Source of the DNA: Verrucomicrobiota bacterium
GTDB lineage: Bacteria > Verrucomicrobiota > Verrucomicrobiia > Limisphaerales > AV2
Direction: 5' to 3'
Length of the DNA: 14,258 nt
Assembly: GCA_003218935.1 (NCBI GenBank)
Contig: QHPA01000226.1
Location: forward strand, 1 to 14,258
The number at the start of each line of letters is the position of its first letter. Positions within the stretch are counted from its first letter, which is position 1. Shown here piece after piece: positions 1-7,685 of the stretch. The translations under genes were made by a program, and so were the position numbers. The notes beneath the pieces were generated by a model. It did no database searches. It saw only the letters and a program-made list of their open reading frames with translations, and was not told where the DNA came from.

Positions 1-55
1 CATGCTCCAGCGTTCCCGCCAAAAAGCACAGCTTCAGTTTGGAAAGGTTGCTCAT
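1..55 (-). CDS. Probable glycosyltransferase, N-terminal fragment cut by window edge
   Basis: An ATG at 55-53 opens a minus-strand frame that stays open to the window edge, giving 18 codons. The peptide starts MSNLSKLKLCFLAGTLEH. A short lysine-rich start followed by a hydrophobic beta-strand and a small-residue turn (LAGTLEHG) is the usual N-terminus of GT-B fold GT4 glycosyltransferases, where a GGAE-type motif follows immediately. The neighbouring gene at 108-1352 has the equivalent pattern (VTSSLRLAGAEKQ). The start lies 52 bp after that gene's stop, in the same direction, so it is probably the next gene of the operon. The ATG at 60-58 runs straight into a stop and can be discounted. No clear ribosome binding site is visible. 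The family call rests on very few residues. Confidence 0.55.
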   Translation of the reverse strand, partial: MSNLSKLKLCFLAGTLEH

Positions 56-107
56 AGCATCAAGCTGGCCGGTTTCACATACCAGTACCCGGCGCTCCAA
101 ACACGGA

Positions 108-1352
108 TCACGCTGCGGGCCCCTCGAGGAGCAATGCCCCTGAGAGCGGCTCGATTTTCCTGGTGGCAAGGCCGCGCTCCAACAGTTCAAGCAAGGAGGC
201 CCTCCGCTGTTGGGCGGCGAAGCTGTGAAATATGGCCACCAGGCGGCTCGCGAGTGATTCATAATTATATTCCTTCTCGACGCGTTTGCGGCCTGTTTCT
301 CCAAAGTTCAATCTCGTCGAAGGTGATCGCGCCAGTCGAACCATGAACGCGGCCATGCCCTGGGTATCCTCCCTTTCAACCACATAGCCGGTTTTGCCAT
401 GTTGCACGACCAGGCTGGCATCTCCTGCGGGCGTGGTGACGACCGGTAGCCGAGCCGCCATCGCCTCGAGAATGACATTCGGGAAGCCCTCGTAATCCGA
501 AGAGAGAACCAGCAAGGCAGACCGCATGAGCAAGGCTGGAACTCGATCGCATTCGCCCATGAAAGTGAGATGCTCCGGCGCCAAGCCCAACGCGTTCGCT
601 TTTTCCTGCAATGCTGCTTTGGCTCCGCAATCAGCCCCGGCGATAACACCTGCCAATGCCGGCTCGCTGCGCCGTGCCAGCGCGAGCGCCTCCAGAAACC
701 GATCAAAACGCTTGCACAGATGCAGGCTGCCGACGGCGGACGCGATTATACGGCCCGAAGGCACAGAAATATCGGAATGCAGCGCACTCCGGGCATCAAA
801 ATCTTGCAGATCAATGACGTTCGGCAGCACTTCTATTTTCTCCGACCGGATCCCTTGGGACACCAGAGTGAGCCTGCCACGGCAGGAATTCGCAACAAGA
901 CCGTGAGCAAGACGGAGCATCCACTGACTCAGCCGACCCCGAGCGTTGAGCTCGTACCAACCATCGCTTCTTACGCCTCCCAGGGTTAGCGCATTGCAGA
1001 GCCGGCCTGCGGTGCCGCCATGAACAAGGTCGCCAAATTGACTCACCAGGACTATATGGGGCCGCAATAAACACAACGCTCCGATCAACCTGGCCAGAAT
1101 GAGCCACGGTCTATTGGGGGCGTAAATCTGGATTAACGGGACGCCTGCCTGTTGCAAGACAGTCTCGTAATGGCCACCGTCGCCGAGGTAAAACAATCGC
1201 GCATCGATTCCGGCCTCGAGCAAGGCCCGGGCCATGTAAACGGTCTGCTTTTCGGCCCCGGCCAACCTCAGACTCGAAGTAACCAAGGCCACGCGCAGGG
1301 CTCGCGACCGAGTGCTCTCGGTGAGCAGCTTTCCTTTCATAGGATTGGACAT
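108..1352 (-). CDS. GT4-family glycosyltransferase
   Basis: This 414-residue protein is a GT-B fold glycosyltransferase of the GT4 / Glycos_transf_1 type, expected to move a sugar from a nucleotide donor to a lipid-linked acceptor on the cytoplasmic face of the inner membrane. The N-terminal domain (about residues 19-190) opens with a strand and the turn LRLAGAEKQ (about 28-36), typical of the family. The C-terminal domain starts near 200 and contains VGSLHLCKRFDRFLEA (donor phosphate-binding Lys214/Arg215 region). It also carries the EX7E motif as YEGFPNVILEAMA (Glu288 and Glu296). Length is normal. The chosen ATG (1352-1350) lies 11 bp after the preceding stop; an in-frame ATG at 1403 would add 17 unlikely residues and overlap the upstream gene. 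Donor and acceptor cannot be deduced. It follows the Wzy-like gene and precedes another probable glycosyltransferase. Confidence 0.9.
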   Translation of the reverse strand: MSNPMKGKLLTESTRSRALRVALVTSSLRLAGAEKQTVYMARALLEAGIDARLFYLGDGGHYETVLQQAGVPLIQIYAPNRPWLILARLIGALCLLRPHIVLVSQFGDLVHGGTAGRLCNALTLGGVRSDGWYELNARGRLSQWMLRLAHGLVANSCRGRLTLVSQGIRSEKIEVLPNVIDLQDFDARSALHSDISVPSGRIIASAVGSLHLCKRFDRFLEALALARRSEPALAGVIAGADCGAKAALQEKANALGLAPEHLTFMGECDRVPALLMRSALLVLSSDYEGFPNVILEAMAARLPVVTTPAGDASLVVQHGKTGYVVEREDTQGMAAFMVRLARSPSTRLNFGETGRKRVEKEYNYESLASRLVAIFHSFAAQQRRASLLELLERGLATRKIEPLSGALLLEGPAA

Positions 1353-1363
1353 CGTAACGAAGT

Positions 1364-2653
1364 TCAGGCCGCTCCAGCCAGGGCATAGGCCATGGCAAAC
1401 CAAAAAACCAAATCGTGACTGGGATCACACACGGTCGCGCCCGCTATCGTGAGCGGCAGAAGAAGAGCTAACGGCAGCGAACCGCAGGGATTGCGTCGGG
1501 CTCTCCACGCCCCGGCCAGCGCCGTCCCGACCCCGAACGAGAAAAGCAGAAAACCAATCACGCCGGTCTCGACCAGCAGCAATAAAACGAGATTATGAGC
1601 GGCAATTGTCCTCTGCTCCTTGATCAGGTAAGGCAGCGCTCGGCGGGTCAACTCGAATTGATACCAATCCGGTCCGGATCCATAGATGGGGCTTCTCAGA
1701 AACATTTCCCAAAGAACAGGCGCCATTCGGACCCGCCCCTCCTGCTGGTAGATATTGGAGGAGTTCACCTTTTGAAACCGTTCCATGACTGACGGTATCT
1801 GCCAGACGATCGCCGCCAGGACCGCGCCAATCAGCAGCAGACCGGCAAAACGCTTCGTCCTCGAGCCGAACGATCTGCCCTGGAAAAGAAGCACGAGCAC
1901 ACCCATGACGAGAATCAGAACGGCCGTCCGGGAACCGGTCTTGGCCATTCCAGCTCCAACCACGGCAGTTAAAGCGAGCATCAGGAGCCGTTCGCGCAGT
2001 TTTACACCTCGGAACATCCCCAGTCCCACCAGGATGATCACCGCTACGGCGTAGATCGCGCCGATCACATTTGCATTCTGGCCAAACACCGAAGAACGCC
2101 CTTCGATTCCATGATCCACTTCGACCACGTCGATCCCGGCGATGTGGAAGGAGGCGCAGAGCGAGCAGCCCCAGACCAAAGCCCACAAGCCTCCGCGGCG
2201 CGCTTGGGGAAATTGCAGGACGTTGAACATCAGCCATAGCCATGGGAGCGAGAACTCAAGCAATTCAAGAGTGCTCGGCCACCAAAGCGTGGACAACTCG
2301 GGTGTGAACCATAAACCAGAGAGAATTCGCACCCCGCAATAAGCGAGAAACCAAAACATGGCCACCGGAACCAGCCGGAGACAGACTCGGGGTTGGGAGA
2401 GGACGGCGCACAGGATGAGCAGCTGAACCAGTCTGGTGACCCCGACTCTCTCGCCCGTGCCTGGCAGATAGAGATGGCCAAAAGGGACGGAGAAGATAGA
2501 CAGGTAGAAGGCCCAACGCACAAGAAAGTTTGGTCGCAAGGCATCGTCGGCCAGCGCCCCGAAACCGGGGCGGCCAGCCTTGGACTCCGTTCCTGCGTCC
2601 GGCTTCGGAAAGCCGCCGGGCGGCGAGCTTATTACCGGGGCTATGGCTGGCAT
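1364..2653 (-). CDS. O-antigen ligase/polymerase-type membrane protein (Wzy-like)
   Basis: This protein of about 429 residues has roughly ten or more hydrophobic segments and belongs to the Wzy_C / O-antigen ligase superfamily. Such proteins polymerise lipid-linked repeat units or ligate glycan on the periplasmic side of the inner membrane. Family-typical features include the segment SSVFGQNANVIGAIYA, the TGSRTAVLILVMG helix start, a large periplasmic loop with YGSGPDWYQFE and Arg residues, and the late helix HNLVLLLLVETGVIGFLLF with its conserved His-Asn. I chose ATG 2653-2651; it overlaps the 3' end of the asparagine synthetase gene by 13 bp, and GGAAG lies directly before it. A longer frame from 2806 would add 51 low-complexity residues inside the upstream gene. 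In an exosortase-type locus the same family is annotated as a putative ligase, so polymerase versus ligase is open. Confidence 0.85.
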   Translation of the reverse strand: MPAIAPVISSPPGGFPKPDAGTESKAGRPGFGALADDALRPNFLVRWAFYLSIFSVPFGHLYLPGTGERVGVTRLVQLLILCAVLSQPRVCLRLVPVAMFWFLAYCGVRILSGLWFTPELSTLWWPSTLELLEFSLPWLWLMFNVLQFPQARRGGLWALVWGCSLCASFHIAGIDVVEVDHGIEGRSSVFGQNANVIGAIYAVAVIILVGLGMFRGVKLRERLLMLALTAVVGAGMAKTGSRTAVLILVMGVLVLLFQGRSFGSRTKRFAGLLLIGAVLAAIVWQIPSVMERFQKVNSSNIYQQEGRVRMAPVLWEMFLRSPIYGSGPDWYQFELTRRALPYLIKEQRTIAAHNLVLLLLVETGVIGFLLFSFGVGTALAGAWRARRNPCGSLPLALLLPLTIAGATVCDPSHDLVFWFAMAYALAGAA

Positions 2654-4562
2654 ACTTCCGCGTCCGTCATTCTTTCCGCAGCCAACTCGGCGGCGGCCTT
2701 CGTCCGGCCCGGAACAACTTTTTGCTGGCGCAGCCACGCTTGGAACATCAGCGCGTGCCACAATCCCGCCGACCAATCGCGCTTGCCGGAAAGGTGCTCG
2801 GTCCACCGTTGTCGCAATGTTTCAGGTTCGAGAAATCCCTCCTGGCGCAAACGCGTTTCGCCGAGGAGGTCCTCAGCCCAGTGGCGCAGCGGGCCGCGCA
2901 GCCATTCCGCGATTGGCGCCGCAAAACCTTTTTTGGGACGCTCCACGAGAGCCGGCGGAACGTACTGATGCAGAATTCGCCGCAACAGCCATTTGCCCTG
3001 ATTCCGCCGTTGCTTAAACGAAGTGGGAAGACTACAGGCGAATTCTATGATTCGATGATCCAGCAGTGGAATACGCGTTTCCAGGCCGACCGACATGGCA
3101 GCCCGATCCACTTTCACAAGTATGTCGTCCGGAAGATACGAAACGAAGTCCAGATACATCATCCGCTGCAATAGTTCGGGCAAGCTCTCCCAGGATGAGA
3201 GCGCCTCGAATTGAGTTTGTGGTTCTATTGCATCCCTCAGCCATACGCGAGAATCACGGTTCGGGGACATCAGCAGTTGGTATAGCGACCTGTCAGTTGG
3301 CGCAGGCAGAATGTCAGATAGATTCGAGAGACGGCTCAAAATCTGCCTCACCCGGCGGGATGTGACTTCTCTGTCCAGTCCGGCGCTGGATAAAGACTTC
3401 AAGCGGCGGGCAAGCCGCTTGCGGACGGGCTCGGGAATCCGGGCGATCGCCCTCCAGATGCGCTGGGCTTTGCGATAGTGGTCGTATCCCCCGAACAGTT
3501 CGTCACCCGCGTCGCCGGACAAGCTGACCTTCACCTGTTCTCCCGCCAATCGGCAGAGCAGGACGGTCGGAATCTGAGAAGGATCGGCCAACGGTTCGTC
3601 GTAGATGCTCGGCAACCTGGAAATGACTTGCTGCAGCTCAATCCAATGCTGAAGGTCCTGATCGGCCGCGGACTCTGTGCCTGCATCAACGCCACCACGA
3701 GGGAGGAGTCAATACCGCCTGAAAGGAAGGCGCCCAATGGGACGTCTGCGACCATTTGCTGGGCGACAGACCGGCTCAACAATGCTACCAGCCGCTCGCT
3801 CGCCTCCTCCTGGACGCCGTCAAACGGATGGGCTGTTCCCGCTTCCGCAACCGTTTCCAGCGACCAGTACGGCTCCGGCCTGGGCGTATTACGTGTGCGG
3901 ATTTGAGCCTCGGTCAAGGTGAGCACGCAACCCGGCGGCAACTTGCAAATGTTTTCATAGATACAAAACGGCGCCGGGACGTACCCGTAGCGAACCAACA
4001 GGGCCAACGCGCCGCGGTTTACGCCGCCGCGCCACCCGGGGTGAGCCCGGAGAGCTTTTAATTCCGATCCGAAAACAAACGCGTCCCCGGCCCACCCATA
4101 ATACAACGGCTTCTCCCCTGCCCGGTCGCGAACGAGGCTTAGCGTGCGCGCCCGGCGATCCCACAATGCGAACGCGAACATGCCGATGAAACGCTCCAAG
4201 GCCGGGAGGAGCCCCCATTCGCAAAAGGCCGCCAGCATTACCTCGGTATCGGAATGGCCGCGGAAAGAGTGCCCTCTCTCCTCCAACCTGCGTCGGAGGG
4301 CGTGGAAATTGTAAATCTCTCCATTGAACGCCAGGACGTAACGGCCATCGACGGAGTGCATCGGCTGGTGCCCCTCGGCGCTGAGGTCCAGAATCGCCAA
4401 TCGACGATGGCCCAGGGCCAGACCTGTGCGGGCATCCGCCCAGGTGCCTTGATCATCCGGTCCTCGATGGCGCAAAGCCTCTGCCATTCGCAGGACAAGC
4501 TGCTCCAACTCGACGTCGCCAACATCGCGCGGCGAATTCCAGAATCCGGTAACCCCGCACAT
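2641..4562 (-). pseudogene. asnB: Asparagine synthetase (glutamine-hydrolysing), disrupted by internal deletion and frame change
   Basis: Two minus-strand frames encode the two parts of one class-B asparagine synthetase, which transfers ammonia from glutamine to an adenylated carboxylate. The 5' part (4562 to about 3639) starts MCGVTGFW, giving the N-terminal nucleophile Cys2. It then has LAFNGEIYNF, GHSDTEVML and VRDRAGEKPLYY of the glutaminase domain, and the PP-loop SGGIDSS at about residue 281. It follows family sequence up to RTFSIGL, then turns to nonsense and stops at 3531. The 3' part (from about 3639) resumes in another frame with LQQVISRLPSIYDEP and continues through SLSGDAGDELFGGY, DILVKVDRAAM and ETRIPLLDHRI to a stop at 2641. 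About 31 residues normally lying between these parts are absent. GAGG at the preceding stop serves as ribosome binding site. Paralogues in polysaccharide loci may amidate sugar carboxylates. An intact product is not expected unless the sequence is wrong here. Confidence 0.85.
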
Positions 4563-4570
4563 GAGAGCTG

Positions 4571-5395
4571 CTACCTCAATAGCTGCACTGCGTTCGCGTC
4601 CGCACAATGGAGGCGCCTTCGTCCGGCGCCCTTCCAACTCCAGAGTTTAAGTTCCGAACGAATCAAAAAACGCGAGATACGAGGGCGGGTGCAGAGCCAA
4701 GCCGACCATTTGCATTCCGGCGGGGCGCCCCGATCCAGAACGGTATCGAGCGACACGACGTTCGCGCCATACTGATCCACATCCTCGCGAAATGTCCGCG
4801 GCTGTGAGGCGCCCCATTGATTATGATGGTAGCAAACCGTCCACACGCCCGCCGGTGCCGGACGGAAATAGTACAACTGCTGCGGCACCCAGGTCATTCG
4901 TCTCGGACAAACATACGGATAGCGGAAATACCCGGCGCTTATGACCCGGATTCCAAACTCCGGGAGCAGTGCGACCGTGGCGGCGTCGAACGAGTCGCCA
5001 GGGGCAATCCAGACACGCGACGTGATTCGTTCGCGCTCGAAGATTTCCAGGCCGCGCCGAAGCTTCTCCCGCTGCACCTCGGCCGGCAAACCGGCAAACT
5101 CGCTCTTCTTTCTGACGGCGACCATGCCCGCGCTCCGGGTTACGTAGCGATGCTGGAATCCGTGCAACGCGATCGTCCAGCCGCGGTCCTGCCAGGCGCG
5201 CACGCGGTCCCAAAAATCCCCGGCCGGCGAGTCCACCTGCAGCCCGGGATCGCGATTGTCCGGGACCACCGCCAGGAGCGGCTTGAATTGACGCTGAACC
5301 AGTACCGTTTCAATCTCCGCCCACACCCTCCAGTTCATGGTCGGGCAGATGTCATCAAACCGGAGGAGATATTGCGTGGTGCTCGTCCGCTTCAT
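4571..5395 (-). CDS. DUF2334-type polysaccharide deacetylase
   Basis: This 274-residue protein belongs to the DUF2334 branch of the NodB/CE4 deacetylase superfamily, metal-dependent enzymes that remove N- or O-acetyl groups from glycans. The first strand ends in LRFDDICPTMNW, giving the paired acidic residues Asp14-Asp15. The second motif is ALHGFQHRY, with His78 and His82 as likely metal ligands. WIAPGDSFD (about 129-137) matches the conserved APxDSFD turn, and YHHNQWG (about 189-195) is a later active-site His segment. EFAGLPAEVQREKL is a family-typical helix. No signal peptide is apparent, so it may act on cytoplasmic lipid-linked precursors or a nucleotide sugar rather than on exported polymer. 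The start follows the upstream stop by 15 bp, and the stop is 8 bp before the asparagine synthetase ATG. Deacetylation would expose an amine that neighbouring enzymes could modify. Confidence 0.82.
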   Translation of the reverse strand: MKRTSTTQYLLRFDDICPTMNWRVWAEIETVLVQRQFKPLLAVVPDNRDPGLQVDSPAGDFWDRVRAWQDRGWTIALHGFQHRYVTRSAGMVAVRKKSEFAGLPAEVQREKLRRGLEIFERERITSRVWIAPGDSFDAATVALLPEFGIRVISAGYFRYPYVCPRRMTWVPQQLYYFRPAPAGVWTVCYHHNQWGASQPRTFREDVDQYGANVVSLDTVLDRGAPPECKWSAWLCTRPRISRFLIRSELKLWSWKGAGRRRLHCADANAVQLLR

Positions 5396-5410
5396 CGATG
5401 GAGGAGGCCG

Positions 5411-6256
5411 TCACCCTGACGGGGCTGCCACGGTATCCCGAACTGCCGGCGGAGGCGAGTCCGCAGCCGGCTTTCCTTGACCCGAGGGAAAGAGTTTCGT
5501 CTGCTTCAGTAATCTGGCGACACGGAGCACCAACCAACCTTTGGGTGTCAGGATTTGCTCGCACTGGTATGTGCGCACGACCTGTCCGCCGAACCCTCTT
5601 TTGAACTCGTTGATTTTGAGCAGCGCCGGATCGGCAGTTCCAGGATACCAGCCGCCAAAGTCGAAATATTTCAGCCCTTGCTCCTTGTAGCGAAGCATAT
5701 CACTCCAGATGAGATAGCGGTTGGCCCGGCCGATGGCGTTCCTCGCCGCACTGTCGGAAAGCTTGCGGTACAGCGACGGCAAATACAATTCCGTCGCCCG
5801 ATGTTGATTGCGGTAGTTGGCGTGGTACACGAGCACGTTGCCTTGTGAATCCTTGACGACGGACAGATCCAGAGCACCCGCGGAGACCATGCCGTCTATC
5901 CGCGCCCGGTCCAATGGGAGCAAGCCCTTCAACGCGGCAAACGGGTTGTACATCTCCTCGAACCGATCGATGACAGCGGGATCGCTCGGATCGCAACACT
6001 CACAAGTGACCTTGTCCCGGTCACGGGCGCGCCGGATTTTGTATGCGGTGTCCTCGTTCAAGCCCGCCAGCAGTTGCTCGCGACTTTGAGTCAGATCGAT
6101 CAAGTAAGTGTAAAAGTATCTGCGGCTGGCGCCGGGAACCGGGCCGGGACGCTGGTTATAAAGTATCCAGTCCGCCGAGCGGGTATCGCCCGGTTCGTCA
6201 TCAAACCAGACTTCAATTCGCGTCAGGAAACGTGACTTGTAAGTAATCATCGGCAT
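5411..6256 (-). CDS. FemAB/GNAT-fold acyltransferase
   Basis: This protein of about 281 residues resembles the FemAB-like / GNAT-fold acyltransferases common in exopolysaccharide loci. Relatives transfer amino acids (FemX) or acyl groups to amines. The central helix segment LNEDTAYKIRRARDRD (about 66-81) matches the family pattern of a basic helix after a short beta-region. VLVYHANYRNQHRATELYLPSLYRK (about 141-165) and especially LKYFDFGGW (195-203) followed by INEFKRGFGGQVV (215-227) are the hallmark C-terminal GNAT signature. The C-terminal tail is Pro/Ala/Ser-rich and probably disordered. ATG at 6256 or 6250 gives a sensible N-terminus 58-64 bp after the preceding stop; the frame extends to 6394 but would overlap the upstream gene with non-family residues. 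No good ribosome binding site is visible. Substrate unknown; pairing with an adenylating enzyme and a deacetylase suggests modification of an amino sugar. Confidence 0.75.
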   Translation of the reverse strand: MPMITYKSRFLTRIEVWFDDEPGDTRSADWILYNQRPGPVPGASRRYFYTYLIDLTQSREQLLAGLNEDTAYKIRRARDRDKVTCECCDPSDPAVIDRFEEMYNPFAALKGLLPLDRARIDGMVSAGALDLSVVKDSQGNVLVYHANYRNQHRATELYLPSLYRKLSDSAARNAIGRANRYLIWSDMLRYKEQGLKYFDFGGWYPGTADPALLKINEFKRGFGGQVVRTYQCEQILTPKGWLVLRVARLLKQTKLFPSGQGKPAADSPPPAVRDTVAAPSG

Positions 6257-6314
6257 GCGGCGTGCCCGGGCTCCGAGAAGCGTGTCTGTGTGAGTTCGGG
6301 GAGGTCGGATTCGT

Positions 6315-7661
6315 TCAGGCGCTGACCTCGGAGATGGTATAACGGTATTTGCCGGAAGGATGCGGCGGCAAGTCGTCGGGAAATTCAAAATCAACCCGGC
6401 AATCCGCGCCCATCACCAGTCGCGCTTTCGCCGCGATGTCCTCGAGTTCACTCCGGCTCGGGCCGCCATTCGCCTGGACGCATTTGAACAGGACGTGCTC
6501 TTGGGCCTTCTGGACCACCTGAAACTTCCGGACCCAGGGCCGGAAATAGAGGAGGTGCGTAAAGTATTCTCCGTCGATCAGCGTCTGGTCGCGTGTCCTG
6601 AACACATCCACGCTGCGACCGGACACCCGCTCGAGCACCTGAGGGCCCGGATGCTCAGCCAGCGCGTCGTCGGGACGCAGCGCGCCGCGATCACCGATCC
6701 AGTAGCGGAGCAGCGGCATGGCGTAGTTGGTCAGGCACGTCACGACGATGTTGCCTTCTGTGCCCGGCGGCGCCGGTCGGCCGGCCTCATCCACGATTTC
6801 CACATAATTGCCCCAGGGCGCAACCCAGAGCCCGTCGAGGCCCGGCAGTTCACAGGCTATATCACTGACCTCGCGCGAACCATACAGGTTGTAGACTTCA
6901 CATCCGAACACGGTTGCGATCTTCTCGCGCATGAACGGATAGAGGGTGCCGGCCGAGGTGAGCACGGCCCGCTGCGGCGCGACGGAAATCCGTTCCCCTT
7001 CGGCAAACCGCGCCAGTTCATAAGCTGCTTGCGCGTAAGCCACGATCAGGCGCGGGCGCAGTCGATTCAGCGATTGAATGAACTCCTGCATGCGTTCCGG
7101 GGACATGAGAAACGCGTTCAACCAGGTTGTGTTGGTCAGCCAATTGAAGAAGCGGGCTTTGCGGGATTTCGTGCCTCCCTCAAGGTCGCGCTCGGATCCC
7201 CAGAGCCGGACAACCGGCTCGCCGACCTCACCACCCAACAGCCAATTGTAGAACAAGCCGATGGCGGCGCTGCGATCGTCGTATTCTCTGTCCTGAACGA
7301 GCCGGACAGGTTCGCCAGTCGAACCGCCGGAGGTATTGTAGGACCACTTTCGGCGTCCAAGATCCGTGGACTGGAGTTTGACGAATTCAGCTCGAATCGT
7401 TTCTTTCGTCACGATCGGCAGGCGGAGCAGAAATTCTCTTGGATCTGCGTCTTCCAGGTGGGTGCTGTCTATGCCCTGAAAACGCTCGGCGTAGTACGGC
7501 ACAGCATGCCGGCAATGGCGTAGAAGTTGGGAGAGCGCACGCGTCACTGTGTCTGGGCCCACTCCGCCCTCATATTCCCGCGAGTACTGCGCAAGAAACG
7601 ACGGAAAACGATAGCCTCGCAAGGACGCGTAAGACAGGTAAGCTGGTTTTCTCCAGTTCAT
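6315..7661 (-). CDS. CapK/PaaK-like adenylate-forming ligase
   Basis: This 448-residue protein is an AMP-forming enzyme of the phenylacetate-CoA ligase / CapK group, which activates a carboxylate with ATP before thioester or other acyl transfer. The phosphate-binding loop is SGGSTGEP at residues 111-118, followed by a His/Arg-rich core. NLYGSREVSDIA (258-269) matches the adenine-binding motif. LLRYWIGDRG (317-326) carries the ribose-binding aspartate, and GRSVDVF (348-354) lies at the hinge to the C-terminal domain. SGKYRYTISE near the end supplies a candidate catalytic lysine (Lys438). Length matches the family. CapK homologues recur in capsule clusters, but their substrate is generally unproven. 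The ATG lies 24 bp after the flippase stop. Next comes a FemAB/GNAT acyltransferase, so the two may act in sequence on the glycan or its precursor. Confidence 0.85.
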   Translation of the reverse strand: MNWRKPAYLSYASLRGYRFPSFLAQYSREYEGGVGPDTVTRALSQLLRHCRHAVPYYAERFQGIDSTHLEDADPREFLLRLPIVTKETIRAEFVKLQSTDLGRRKWSYNTSGGSTGEPVRLVQDREYDDRSAAIGLFYNWLLGGEVGEPVVRLWGSERDLEGGTKSRKARFFNWLTNTTWLNAFLMSPERMQEFIQSLNRLRPRLIVAYAQAAYELARFAEGERISVAPQRAVLTSAGTLYPFMREKIATVFGCEVYNLYGSREVSDIACELPGLDGLWVAPWGNYVEIVDEAGRPAPPGTEGNIVVTCLTNYAMPLLRYWIGDRGALRPDDALAEHPGPQVLERVSGRSVDVFRTRDQTLIDGEYFTHLLYFRPWVRKFQVVQKAQEHVLFKCVQANGGPSRSELEDIAAKARLVMGADCRVDFEFPDDLPPHPSGKYRYTISEVSA

Positions 7662-7685
7662 CCAAAGGTCAAATGTCCGCGTGAG

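Noticed and set aside
1..346. Plus-strand open frame at the left edge
   Set aside because: It runs antisense to the 3' end of the GT4 gene and to the start of the next glycosyltransferase, with low-complexity Arg/Ser-rich product.
2654..2806. Longer start of the Wzy-like protein at 2806
   Set aside because: The added 51 residues are out-of-frame shadow of the conserved asparagine synthetase C-terminus and contain no membrane segment.
6360..7523. 387-codon open frame on the plus strand
   Set aside because: It is antisense to the CapK/PaaK-like gene, whose motifs (SGGSTGEP, YGSRE, GDRG) are unmistakable; the plus-strand product has no recognisable domain and reflects high GC content.
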